A DNA stretch of 64,000 bases. Source: Bin5 sp965232575. GTDB lineage: Bacteria > Chloroflexota > Anaerolineae > Caldilineales > Caldilineaceae. The position numbers and the translations under genes were made by a program. The first letter of the stretch is position 1, and each line of letters begins with the position of its first letter. Shown here one piece after another: positions 40,848-48,061 of the stretch. The stretch is taken from positions 1,364,001-1,428,000 of the forward strand of contig CBDDPZ010000008.1 of NCBI GenBank assembly GCA_965232575.1. Direction: 5' to 3'. The notes below the pieces were generated by a model. The model was given only the letters and a program-made list of their open reading frames with translations, was not told the DNA's origin and ran no database searches.

Positions 40848-43685
40848 GTGCGCATTCTCTTCACCGTACCCCGCCTATTTGGCGGGTTGACACGTCTCAC
40901 CTACAAGCGCCTCGCCGGCAATTTTGGTCTGACTCTGCTGGCGCTCTTCCAAATTGTGTTGACAGTCGGTCTGCTCAGCAGCGCCGGCTTCTTCGCACAG
41001 GCCGTCGATAGGGTAATTCTTAACGAAGAACTGGACGCACTCAGCTCACGCACCGGACGCCCGCCCTTTTCGACGCGCGTCTACTTTTTCCCCTCCTCTC
41101 GCAAACCGATGGATGTGCCCGCGGCCGAACGGGCCGGCCGCAGCGTTGCTGCGACCCTGTCCAGCGAAATCGGCCTTCCGATCGACGAAGTCGGCGTTCA
41201 CCTCGAGAGCGGTAGCATGATGTTGCTGTCTCCGGAGGGTGACGAACGCTACGGCGACGAAAGTAAATTTCTCACACAGGTTGACTTGGTTTACCTGGCC
41301 GGCGTCGCGCCTGAATTGGAAATTACCGTTGGCTCGGTCTGGGAAGACCCAACCGGCGATGGGGCTTCTGTCGGAACCCTCCCCGTGCTCATGCACGACA
41401 GCTTGGCCGCGGACATGGGCGTCCATCCCGGCGAGAAGTTCCGCGTTGCGCCGACCGCCGCCCTGCCCGGTAGCGAAGTGGAGATCGTGGGCCTGTGGAA
41501 GGCTCGCGATCCGAACGACACTTTCTGGTTCCGCCCCCCCGACATTTCGATGAAGGAGGCGCTGTTCGTGCGGCGGGCCGACTACCTTCAGCGTGTGCAG
41601 CCGATGGTGGCCGGTGGCTCCCGCTTCGCCAGCTGGCGCATCTCTCTCGACGATAGCACTCTCAATCCGGCCTTCGCCGCGGCCTATGCGCGGGGCTTCG
41701 AAAGAGGCATGACCATAATCGGCAAATACCTTCCGGGCGCCGAATTGGATGTCTCTCCCCTGGATCCTCTCAAAGAGTTCGTCCAGCGTCAGACCACGCT
41801 GACCGTGCTGCTCTTGAGCATGAACGTGCCCGCGATCGGCTTCCTGCTCTACTTTCTGGTGCTGATTTCCGGCATTATCGCCCGTTCGCAGCAGCGGGAG
41901 ACCTCTGTACTGGTCAGCCGCGGCGCCGGTACAATGCGCGTGCTCTGGCTCGTGCTGGTCGAGGAGTTGCTGCTCTTCCTTCTGGGCGTACCGCTAGGCC
42001 TGGGCCTCGGCATGTTGATCGCCCGCGGCATGGGTTACACCGACAGTTTCCTCGACTTCACTGTGCGCGAGCCAATGCCCGTCTCCCTGCAGGGCGTAGA
42101 CGTCTACCTGATCGTGGCCGCGCTGGGATTGGCCTTCATCGCCCGTCTGCTTCCAGCGATTACTGCCGCGCGCGCCAGCATTGTCGAATATGAAACCGCC
42201 TACGCCCGTCCCGACAAAGGCCCCCTATGGCGCCGCGCCTATCTCGACTTTCTTCTCATCGTGCCCACGGTTTATGCCTATCAGCAACTGGGACAGCAAG
42301 AGGCGTTCGCGCTCCTCGTGCAGGAAGACGCGTCCGAACTGTACAGTGACCCGCTTCTGGTCTTGGCGCCGGCGCTCGTGATCCTGACTGCGTCGCTGCT
42401 GATTATGCGCTTCTTCTCACCGATGATGAATCTGCTCGACAAGCTGGCGAGCCTGTTGCCGGGCACCGCCTTCCATCTCGCGCTGCGCCAGTTGGGCCGG
42501 CAGGGGCACAGTTATCTGAACCCTCTCTTGCTTGTGATCATATGCTTGGGCTTGGGCATCTATACCCACTCTCTGGCCGCAAGCATGGATGAGTGGCTGG
42601 TCGATCGCATAAAATACCAGGCCGGCGGAGACTTCCGTTTCCTACCCGTTACCATTAACGCAGACGAGACTGTAGGGGATTGGACCCCTGAACTCTCCTG
42701 GTTTACCGAGAGGTTCGATGCCGACCGCGCCATTCGCGTAGGCAACTACGGCATGCGTATCGAGGGGCTCTCCTCAGCCCGCAGGAAGACGAAACGAATG
42801 ATGGGTGTGGACCGGGCTGAATTCGCTTCAGTCTCCTGGTTCCGCTCGGATTTCGCCGATGATTCGCTCGGCGGCCTCATGAATCGGTTAGCCGCCGCGC
42901 CCGAAGCGGTGTTGGTCTCGCGCGAGTTTCTGGCAGAGCACCTGCTGCGCGTCGGGGATCGCCTGGATTTATGGGTGATCCTGGAACCTGGGATCAGTAT
43001 GCGAACCGACTTCTTCATCAGCGGCGTCTACGACTACTTTCCTACTGTCGAGCAGGATGAGATCGTTATCATCGCCAATCTGGACTATCTGCATCTGATC
43101 GGCGGCGCCATCTATCCTTATGAAGTTTGGCTGCGCTCGCCCGATAACCACCAGGGAGAGGAAGTGCGCCGCAGGCTTCGGATCGGTGGAATCGAAACGC
43201 TGCGCTGGCACGATGTAGTCGGTTCACTTACCAAGGAAAAGGCGCAATTGGAGCGGGTCGGGGTCTTTGGCGCGCTAACGGTCGGATTTCTGGCCGCGGC
43301 GTTAATGGCTGTGATGGCCTTTTTGATGCACAGCTACGCCTCGTTGCGTGAACGCTTCTACCAGTTCGGCGTCTTGCGGGCAATTGGCGCGCTGCGCCGT
43401 CAACTGATCATCCAGCTCGCCGTGGAGTACGCGGTGCTAGTCGCCTACGGGACTGCCGCCGGCGCGATGATCGGCGTCTGGGTTTCCGTTCTCTTCACCC
43501 CTTTCTTCCGCAGCGCAGCCGACTCCAAAGCCATCCTGCCGCCAATGCTGCCCGTCATCGCTGAGGCCGAGATCACCCAACTCACCCTTATCTTCATTGC
43601 CGTGATGGTGTTCGTCATCGTTGCTGCCACCGCGCAAGCGACCCAGCGCCGCATCTTCGAGGTCATGCGCGTAGGCCAGGCGTAA
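40848..43685 (+). CDS. giant FtsX/MacB-type permease (2)
   Basis: 945 residues, GTG 40848 with no visible ribosome-binding site. Same layout as the permease at 24501: one N-terminal TM (FGLTLLALFQIVLTVGLLSS), a periplasmic domain of about 270 residues, an FtsX block (TVLLLSMNVPAIGFLLYFLV onward), a second TM set and periplasmic domain, then a terminal three-TM FtsX block (LTVGFLAAALMAVMAFLM). Similarity between the two is recognisable throughout, for example FADDSLGGLMN here and FADDSLGALMN there. No ATPase gene is adjacent. Its stop codon overlaps a hairpin repeat. Confidence 0.86.
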   Translation: MRILFTVPRLFGGLTRLTYKRLAGNFGLTLLALFQIVLTVGLLSSAGFFAQAVDRVILNEELDALSSRTGRPPFSTRVYFFPSSRKPMDVPAAERAGRSVAATLSSEIGLPIDEVGVHLESGSMMLLSPEGDERYGDESKFLTQVDLVYLAGVAPELEITVGSVWEDPTGDGASVGTLPVLMHDSLAADMGVHPGEKFRVAPTAALPGSEVEIVGLWKARDPNDTFWFRPPDISMKEALFVRRADYLQRVQPMVAGGSRFASWRISLDDSTLNPAFAAAYARGFERGMTIIGKYLPGAELDVSPLDPLKEFVQRQTTLTVLLLSMNVPAIGFLLYFLVLISGIIARSQQRETSVLVSRGAGTMRVLWLVLVEELLLFLLGVPLGLGLGMLIARGMGYTDSFLDFTVREPMPVSLQGVDVYLIVAALGLAFIARLLPAITAARASIVEYETAYARPDKGPLWRRAYLDFLLIVPTVYAYQQLGQQEAFALLVQEDASELYSDPLLVLAPALVILTASLLIMRFFSPMMNLLDKLASLLPGTAFHLALRQLGRQGHSYLNPLLLVIICLGLGIYTHSLAASMDEWLVDRIKYQAGGDFRFLPVTINADETVGDWTPELSWFTERFDADRAIRVGNYGMRIEGLSSARRKTKRMMGVDRAEFASVSWFRSDFADDSLGGLMNRLAAAPEAVLVSREFLAEHLLRVGDRLDLWVILEPGISMRTDFFISGVYDYFPTVEQDEIVIIANLDYLHLIGGAIYPYEVWLRSPDNHQGEEVRRRLRIGGIETLRWHDVVGSLTKEKAQLERVGVFGALTVGFLAAALMAVMAFLMHSYASLRERFYQFGVLRAIGALRRQLIIQLAVEYAVLVAYGTAAGAMIGVWVSVLFTPFFRSAADSKAILPPMLPVIAEAEITQLTLIFIAVMVFVIVAATAQATQRRIFEVMRVGQA

Positions 43686-43757
43686 CGGCAGTGGATAGCG
43701 AATAGTGGATAGTGAACTGCAGTTACTAGCCACTGTCCACTAGCCACTAACCACTGC
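43684..43757. repeat. 3'-associated hairpin repeat, GTGGATAG/CCACTA type
   Basis: Left arm CAGTGGATAGCGAATAGTGG, apex GTGAACTGCAGTTACTAG, right arm CCACTGTCCACTAGCCACTA. Starts inside the stop codon of the FtsX-type gene and lies between two convergent genes. Confidence 0.8.
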
Positions 43758-43767
43758 GCCGAAGGCG

Positions 43768-44670
43768 CTAGCCTCTACCGTTACTCCCGTTCTGCTCATT
43801 GAACAGTTCCTTCACACCTCCGAGCGCTCCCAGCACACCGGTCGCCTCGTAGGGCAAAAAGATTTTTGCCGCGTCGCCGTCTGCCATCACCTTCAGGGCC
43901 TCCAAATACTGGATGGCAATCAGCCTGTCGTCCGGTTCCGCGTCTTTGATTGCGTTGAACACGGTCGTTATCGCATTGCCTTGGCCGGTGGCCTCCACCT
44001 CCAGCTTATATCGTTCGGCATCGGCCACCCGTTTGACCGCCTCGGCTTCACCTTCGGCCTTCAGGATCTGGGCTTGGCGGTCGCCGTCGGCGTCCAGAAT
44101 GGCGGCCCGCTTCTCCCGCTCGGCTTTCATCTGCCTGTGCATCGCTTCAGTGACGTCCGCCGGCGGATCAATGCGCTTGATCTCTACCCGCACGACGCGT
44201 ACACCCCATTTGTCGGTGGCGTCGTCCAACACTTCGCGCAATTTGGCGTTGATATGATCGCGGCTGGTCAGGGCCGCGTCCAACTCCATCTCGCCAACCA
44301 CATTACGCAGATTTGTCTGGGCCAGTTTGGTGGCCGCGTTATAGAAATCTGCCACATTATAGACAAGCTTGACCGGGTCCGTGGCCTCAAAGTAGACGAT
44401 CGCATCAACCGTGACCACCACATTGTCCTTCGTGATCACCTCCTGCGGTGGCACGTCCACGACCTGTTCTCGCATGTCCACCTTCTGGATAGCATCGACA
44501 AAGGGGACAATCAAGGTAAGACCCGGCTGGACGGTGCGCTGGAAGCGTCCCAACCGCTCTACGACGCCTTTCTGATAAGGCTGCACGATGCGAATGCTTG
44601 CAATCGCAACCACAACCACGAATACGGCGATAATCGCCAGTAGCAAAACTGGCCCCAGTGCTGCTAACAT
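43768..44670 (-). CDS. SPFH/band 7 (stomatin/QmcA-like) membrane protein
   Basis: 300 residues, AAGGAG before ATG 44670. N-terminal TM (VLLLAIIAVFVVVVAIASIR), then the band 7 domain (IVQPYQKGVVERLGRFQRTV, VQPGLTLIVPFVDAIQKVDM, VVDVPPQEVITKDNVVVTVD) and a coiled-coil segment rich in Glu/Ala/Lys (KAEREKRAAILDADGDRQAQ). The C-terminal tail is variable. Such proteins form oligomeric cages in the membrane and scaffold lipid domains or proteases. It lies 15 bases downstream of an NfeD gene, the standard partner. Confidence 0.92.
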   Translation of the reverse strand: MLAALGPVLLLAIIAVFVVVVAIASIRIVQPYQKGVVERLGRFQRTVQPGLTLIVPFVDAIQKVDMREQVVDVPPQEVITKDNVVVTVDAIVYFEATDPVKLVYNVADFYNAATKLAQTNLRNVVGEMELDAALTSRDHINAKLREVLDDATDKWGVRVVRVEIKRIDPPADVTEAMHRQMKAEREKRAAILDADGDRQAQILKAEGEAEAVKRVADAERYKLEVEATGQGNAITTVFNAIKDAEPDDRLIAIQYLEALKVMADGDAAKIFLPYEATGVLGALGGVKELFNEQNGSNGRG

Positions 44671-44685
44671 TTCGCTTCTCCTTTA

Positions 44686-45180
44686 CTATGCGGCAGACTC
44701 GACCTGGTCGTCCGAATCCCCGCTCTCTTCTTCGGTCGCCTGAACTTGCAGACGTACACCGTCTACGCTTACTACCTTCACGACCTCTCCAGCCTCCAAC
44801 TGCACGTTGTCCTTCGACTCGGCGCGCCATCTCTCGCTTCCTACCCGTACCATACCTGTACCCTCTATCGGGTCAACTGTCTGTAAGACGACCCCCCACT
44901 TGCCGATCATCCGGTTGCCCGCAATTGGCTGTACACCGGGCCGCGAAATGCGGTCAGCGAAGGGGCGCGCCAGCACGACGGCAGCTATCGTAACAACAAT
45001 GAAGACTACGATCTGCCATGCCAGGCCTGCTCCCAAAAAGGCCACCAGCGCGGCGCCGAGCGCGCCGATACCAAAACAGAGCAGCACGAACCCAGCGGTG
45101 AATATCTCCGTCAAAAAGAAAAACACGGCCAAGACAATCCATCCCCAACGCAGCAGCTCATCGATGTTTTCGTCGAACAC
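44686..45180 (-). CDS. NfeD-family membrane protein
   Basis: 164 residues; GTG 45180 follows GGAGGAAACC. Four hydrophobic segments in the first 75 residues (WIVLAVFFFLTEIFTAGFVL, CFGIGALGAALVAFLGAGL, IVVFIVVTIAAVVLA). A C-terminal OB-fold (MIGKWGVVLQTVDPIEGTG, VRVGSERWRAES) precedes an acidic tail. Short-form NfeD without the ClpP-like protease domain. It is thought to act with the neighbouring SPFH protein in membrane quality control. A 100-base hairpin lies upstream of its start. Confidence 0.9.
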   Translation of the reverse strand: MFDENIDELLRWGWIVLAVFFFLTEIFTAGFVLLCFGIGALGAALVAFLGAGLAWQIVVFIVVTIAAVVLARPFADRISRPGVQPIAGNRMIGKWGVVLQTVDPIEGTGMVRVGSERWRAESKDNVQLEAGEVVKVVSVDGVRLQVQATEEESGDSDDQVESAA

Positions 45181-45230
45181 GGTTTCCTCCAGTAGTCCTG
45201 AGGGAAATCACAACTGTTACCCTGCTCTTT

Positions 45231-45330
45231 GAACTGTGATTTCTGGGATTCAGGGGATGAACTGTGATTAACTGCAACGGCAGTTGCCTTTAATCCCCCT
45301 AATCCCAAATAATCCCCCAAAATCACAGTC
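45231..45330. repeat. long hairpin repeat, CTGTGATT...GGGATT type
   Basis: Left arm GAACTGTGATTTCTGGGATT plus a second GAACTGTGATTAA, apex CTGCAACGGCAGTTG, right arm with AATCCCCCTAATCCC and AATCCCCCAAAATCACAGTC. Located 50 bases upstream of the NfeD start, one of few members at a 5' end. Confidence 0.8.
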
Positions 45331-45427
45331 TGATTTCAAGCCTCGCCTTCAGTATACGCGAACTATATGCCGTTTCCTAACATCTGGCTGACATCCAGCA
45401 GACGCGAAGCTGACTCCCCCTCCAGGA

Positions 45428-45603
45428 TTTGCGCTGAGCCCTGAACGGCATTGATCCACGAAGAACACAAAGGAGACACAAAGAACGGCAAAAGCAAAGA
45501 CAGGGAGGGCGGAGGCGTCAAATGACACGAAGAACTGCAACGGCAAAAGGAGGGAGGAGAGCAGAGGGGCGAAGCGTCAAACAGCGCCTTGGCGAAGCGC
45601 AAA
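45428..45603. repeat. compound repeat island
   Basis: Nested pieces between TTTGCGCTGAGCC (left) and CCTTGGCGAAGCGCAAA (right), the exact ends of the 46-bp element. The inside holds GATCCACGAAGAACACAAAG, AAGAACGGCAAAAGCAAAG, GAGGCGTCAAA, GAACTGCAACGGCAAAAGG and GGCGAAGCGTCAAA. It looks like repeated insertion of elements into an original 46-mer. Confidence 0.65.
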
Positions 45604-45638
45604 CTCAGAAAAGGCCGGACAAGCGCGATGGCTTGCCC

Positions 45639-45703
45639 GGCTATGTGCGCTGTCTGAACTGTGATTTTGGGGGATTAGGGGGATTAAGTGTGATTAACGG
45701 CAA
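45639..45703. repeat. 65-bp direct repeat, copy A
   Basis: GGCTATGTGCGCTGTCTGAA, then CTGTGATTTTGGGGGATT and a GTGATTAACGGCAA end. Matches 46482-46546 with three differences in 65 bases and the same orientation; the two copies flank the DUF4870-like gene. Confidence 0.85.
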
Positions 45704-45711
45704 GGGAAAAG

Positions 45712-45736
45712 CAGGGAAACCCCGGAAGTTTCCCTG
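45712..45736. repeat. stem-loop downstream of the DUF4870-like gene
   Basis: CAGGGAAAC, loop CCCGGAA, GTTTCCCTG: perfect 9-bp stem ending 12 bases after the gene's stop on the - strand. A related sequence, CAGGGAAACCCCAGAAGTTC, occurs at 56675. Confidence 0.6.
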
Positions 45737-45747
45737 GGGTTTGGGAT

Positions 45748-46467
45748 CTACAGCCAGTTCTGGTCTTGCAGAAAACTCGTCAATCCAGGGATCGAGAACC
45801 GTTTTCCCTGATAAGCCTGATAACCATAGTAAGCCAGGGCCAGGAAGCCCATCAACACGAGTAACGGCATGAGACAAGCTACAACAAGGCCTGTTACCAG
45901 CCACCCAATGACCGGCACCACTGCCACAATGGTCAAACTGACACCCATAAGCAACCCGAACACGATGAAGGTTATCGATAGCGCCAGACTCTGGATAGCA
46001 TGGAAACGTTGGAACGGGCGGTTTTTGCTGCTCGCACTCAACAGCACCAGGGCTGGCATCACCAGCGGTATCAGCACCTGCGTCACATAACACAGCAGCG
46101 CGATTAACCGGTCGTCGTTGTCAGCCGTTACGTCGATGGCGGCACTGTGCATAAATTCTCCGCGTCGCAGGGCACTGGCGGCCGCGCCGGCCTGCGTACG
46201 CGCCGAGTCCGCGAACTGCTCGGCGGGGGATGGTTCGGGGTGCTCGCCATAGCCAGCATCGTCGGTCTCATCTGAGGAGGGCGAGAACGTCTTTTCTCGT
46301 TTGCTGTTTGCGTTTCGCGAGGGGCCGGCAGATGTCGTCGGCTCAGCGCGAATCGATCCTGTGGCGGATGCGGCGGAAGACGACTCTGACTGCGTCTCCT
46401 CAACTTCATCCGACCCCGCCTGCGAGGAATCCACCGCGTCCTGCTGCTCGTCTTTCTTGTTCTCCAC
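45748..46467 (-). CDS. DUF4870-like membrane protein with disordered N-terminus
   Basis: 239 residues from GTG 46467 with GGAGAAGAGCA upstream. Residues 1-105 are low-complexity and acidic (EEVEETQSESSS-like), and about residues 38-54 are encoded by a diverged 46-bp palindromic element (SIRAEPTTSAGPSRNAN). From about 110, DDRLIALLCYVTQVLIPLVM and the following three hydrophobic segments give the four-TM DUF4870-type domain with the conserved FQRFHAIQSL motif. Function unknown. The gene is flanked by two 65-bp direct repeats, suggesting it moved as a unit or that repeats accumulate on both sides. Confidence 0.78.
   Translation of the reverse strand: MENKKDEQQDAVDSSQAGSDEVEETQSESSSAASATGSIRAEPTTSAGPSRNANSKREKTFSPSSDETDDAGYGEHPEPSPAEQFADSARTQAGAAASALRRGEFMHSAAIDVTADNDDRLIALLCYVTQVLIPLVMPALVLLSASSKNRPFQRFHAIQSLALSITFIVFGLLMGVSLTIVAVVPVIGWLVTGLVVACLMPLLVLMGFLALAYYGYQAYQGKRFSIPGLTSFLQDQNWL
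46307..46352 (-). repeat. 46-bp palindromic element, copy 4, inside a coding sequence
   Basis: Diverged copy: begins TTTGCGTTTCGCGAGGGGC, ends GTCGGCTCAGCGCGAA. It is read in frame in the N-terminal region of the DUF4870-like protein, in the frame that gives AEPT-type residues. Confidence 0.75.
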
Positions 46468-46481
46468 TGCTCTTCTCCGTC

Positions 46482-46546
46482 GGCTATGTGCGCTGTCTGA
46501 ACTGTGATTTTGGGGGATTAAGGGGATTAATTGTGATTAACAGCAA
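46482..46546. repeat. 65-bp direct repeat, copy B
   Basis: GGCTATGTGCGCTGTCTGAA then CTGTGATTTTGGGGGATT and GTGATTAACAGCAA. It lies 15 bases upstream of the DUF4870-like gene start, the counterpart of 45639-45703. Confidence 0.85.
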
Positions 46547-46593
46547 CGACACAAGCCACTAAAAACTGCCGTTAGTCCCGCTGAACCCCTTGT

Positions 46594-46639
46594 TTTGCGC
46601 TGAGCCGACCGCATCTGCTGCGCTTTGGCGAAGCGCAAA
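46594..46639 (+). repeat. 46-bp palindromic element, copy 5
   Basis: Begins TTTGCGCTGAGCCGACCGC, ends CTTTGGCGAAGCGCAAA; interior CATCTGCTGCG differs from the consensus. Located upstream of fmt in the same orientation, 105 bases from its ATG. Confidence 0.88.
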
Positions 46640-46731
46640 CAGGCAAGTAATCTTTTCACTGTCTGCATGCCATCATATCTACTTTACGCATGTTCCCGCC
46701 GAAAGTTTCCAAACGGTCCCGTAGAATGTGC

Positions 46732-46737
46732 TAAAAT
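46732..46737 (+). promoter_or_regulatory. -10 element, possible leaderless promoter of fmt
   Basis: TAAAAT ends seven bases before ATG 46745, so transcription would begin at or next to the start codon. No ribosome-binding site precedes the ATG. No clear -35 is seen. Confidence 0.4.
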
Positions 46738-46744
46738 AGCGTCT

Positions 46745-47773
46745 ATGGTCGCTCTGCCTGCATTTCCCCAGTCCAAAGTAACGGAAACGAACCGCATCGT
46801 TTTCATGGGCACGCCCGCCTTCGCCTTGCCCTCCTTCTCCATCTTGCACGGTCTGGCCGCGCAGATGGATTGTCAGGTTGTCGGCGTTGTCACACAGCCC
46901 GACCGACGGGCCGGCCGGGGCAAAAAATTGGTCGCCGGGCCAGTCAAAAAGTTCGCCCTTGAACAGAGCCTGCCAGTAATACAACCGGAAGGCCTTTGTC
47001 GAACTGACGCGCCGCGCACAGCGGAGCAGCCAGATCCGCTCACATGGATGCGCATGCTGTCACCGGATCTTATCGTTGTCGCTGCTTACGGACAGATTCT
47101 ACCTTCGAGCGTCCTGGAAATCCCCGCGTATGGCTGTCTGAATGTGCATGCAAGCCTTCTCCCCGCCTATCGGGGCGCGTCACCCATCACCGCAGCGCTT
47201 CTGGATGGGCTGAACGAGACAGGCGTAACAATTATGCTGATGGACGCCGGCATGGATACCGGGCCTGTACTCACCCAGGTTCGCCTGCCTGTCCTCGCCG
47301 ACGATACGACCGCCTCCCTCAGCGATCGGCTGGCATCACGCGGCGCAGAGTTGCTCGCCGAGACGATTCCCAGATGGCTGGCCGGTAATGCCGCCCCTGT
47401 CGCACAGGCCGACCTGCCCGGCGAGCCGACTGTCTGCCGCTTGGTCAAAAAACAGGACGGCCAGATTGACTGGACGCTGCCGGCGGCGCGCATCGAACGC
47501 ATGATCCGCGCCTATTCCCCTTGGCCGGCCGCCTTTACCAGCTGGAAAGAGCAGAACTTCAAACTGTGGCGGAGCAGTGCCATCCCCGGTCGCGCCGCCC
47601 CCGGCCTTGTCGTCGAAGTCGACGGACGTGTCGCCGTCGGAACCGGCGACGGCTTGCTGGTTCTGCACGAGGTACAGCCCGCCGGAAAAAGGCGTATGGC
47701 TGCTGCCGCATTTCTCAACGGCGCCCTCGATTTCATCGGCTCGCGCTTGGGCGGAACGGCGAGGAGTGAGTGA
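46745..47773 (+). CDS. fmt: methionyl-tRNA formyltransferase
   Basis: 342 residues from ATG 46745. Transfers formyl from 10-formyl-THF to Met-tRNAfMet for translation initiation. Motifs: IVFMGTPAFALPSF, VVGVVTQPDRRAGRGKK, ECLNVHASLLPAYRGASPI-type active site (HASLLP with GASPI) and LMDAGMDTGPVL. The C-terminal OB domain is present (KLWRSSAIPG...VAVGTGDGLLVLHEVQPAGK). The last codons and the stop lie inside a hairpin repeat (RSE-stop). The def and priA genes often found beside fmt are not adjacent. A tRNA-Pro follows. Confidence 0.94.
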   Translation: MVALPAFPQSKVTETNRIVFMGTPAFALPSFSILHGLAAQMDCQVVGVVTQPDRRAGRGKKLVAGPVKKFALEQSLPVIQPEGLCRTDAPRTAEQPDPLTWMRMLSPDLIVVAAYGQILPSSVLEIPAYGCLNVHASLLPAYRGASPITAALLDGLNETGVTIMLMDAGMDTGPVLTQVRLPVLADDTTASLSDRLASRGAELLAETIPRWLAGNAAPVAQADLPGEPTVCRLVKKQDGQIDWTLPAARIERMIRAYSPWPAAFTSWKEQNFKLWRSSAIPGRAAPGLVVEVDGRVAVGTGDGLLVLHEVQPAGKRRMAAAAFLNGALDFIGSRLGGTARSE

Positions 47774-47841
47774 AGAGGAGTGAGAAAAGAGAGGAACGGC
47801 GACGGCAGTTGCAGTTACTCACTCCTCTTTTCTCTTTTCTC
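47762..47841. repeat. 3'-associated hairpin repeat, GAGGAGTGAG/CTCACTCCTC type
   Basis: Left arm GAGTGAGTGAAGAGGAGTGA, apex GAACGGCGACGGCAGTTGC, right arm CTCACTCCTCTTTTCTCTTT. It contains the fmt stop codon. The right arm is followed by the tRNA promoter. Confidence 0.82.
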
Positions 47842-47848
47842 GCCGTTA

Positions 47849-47857
47849 TGGTATACT
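47849..47857 (+). promoter_or_regulatory. extended -10 promoter of tRNA-Pro
   Basis: TGGTATACT combines the extended -10 TGn with TATACT; start expected about 47864, five bases before the mature tRNA. No -35 consensus at 17 bases. Confidence 0.55.
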
Positions 47858-47868
47858 TCTGTCTGTGT

Positions 47869-47944
<76 letters not shown>

Positions 47945-47960
47945 TTGTAAATCCAAAGGG

Positions 47961-48004
47961 AGGCGACATTGACTCTGTTTTTTAGGAGATGTCGTCTTTT
48001 TTTG
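47961..48004 (+). terminator. intrinsic terminator of tRNA-Pro
   Basis: AGGCGACAT (47961-47969) pairs with ATGTCGTCT (47989-47997), a nine-pair stem with one G-T, and is followed by a run of seven T. Confidence 0.85.
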
Positions 48005-48061
48005 TTCTCTCCTGCCTTTTGACCTGGTTGCCTGCTGTCGTTACTCTTTGAACAGACTGCA

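Noticed and set aside
45639..46546. Insertion sequence between the direct repeats
   Set aside because: The enclosed gene is a DUF4870-like membrane protein, not a transposase, and no terminal inverted repeats bound the interval.
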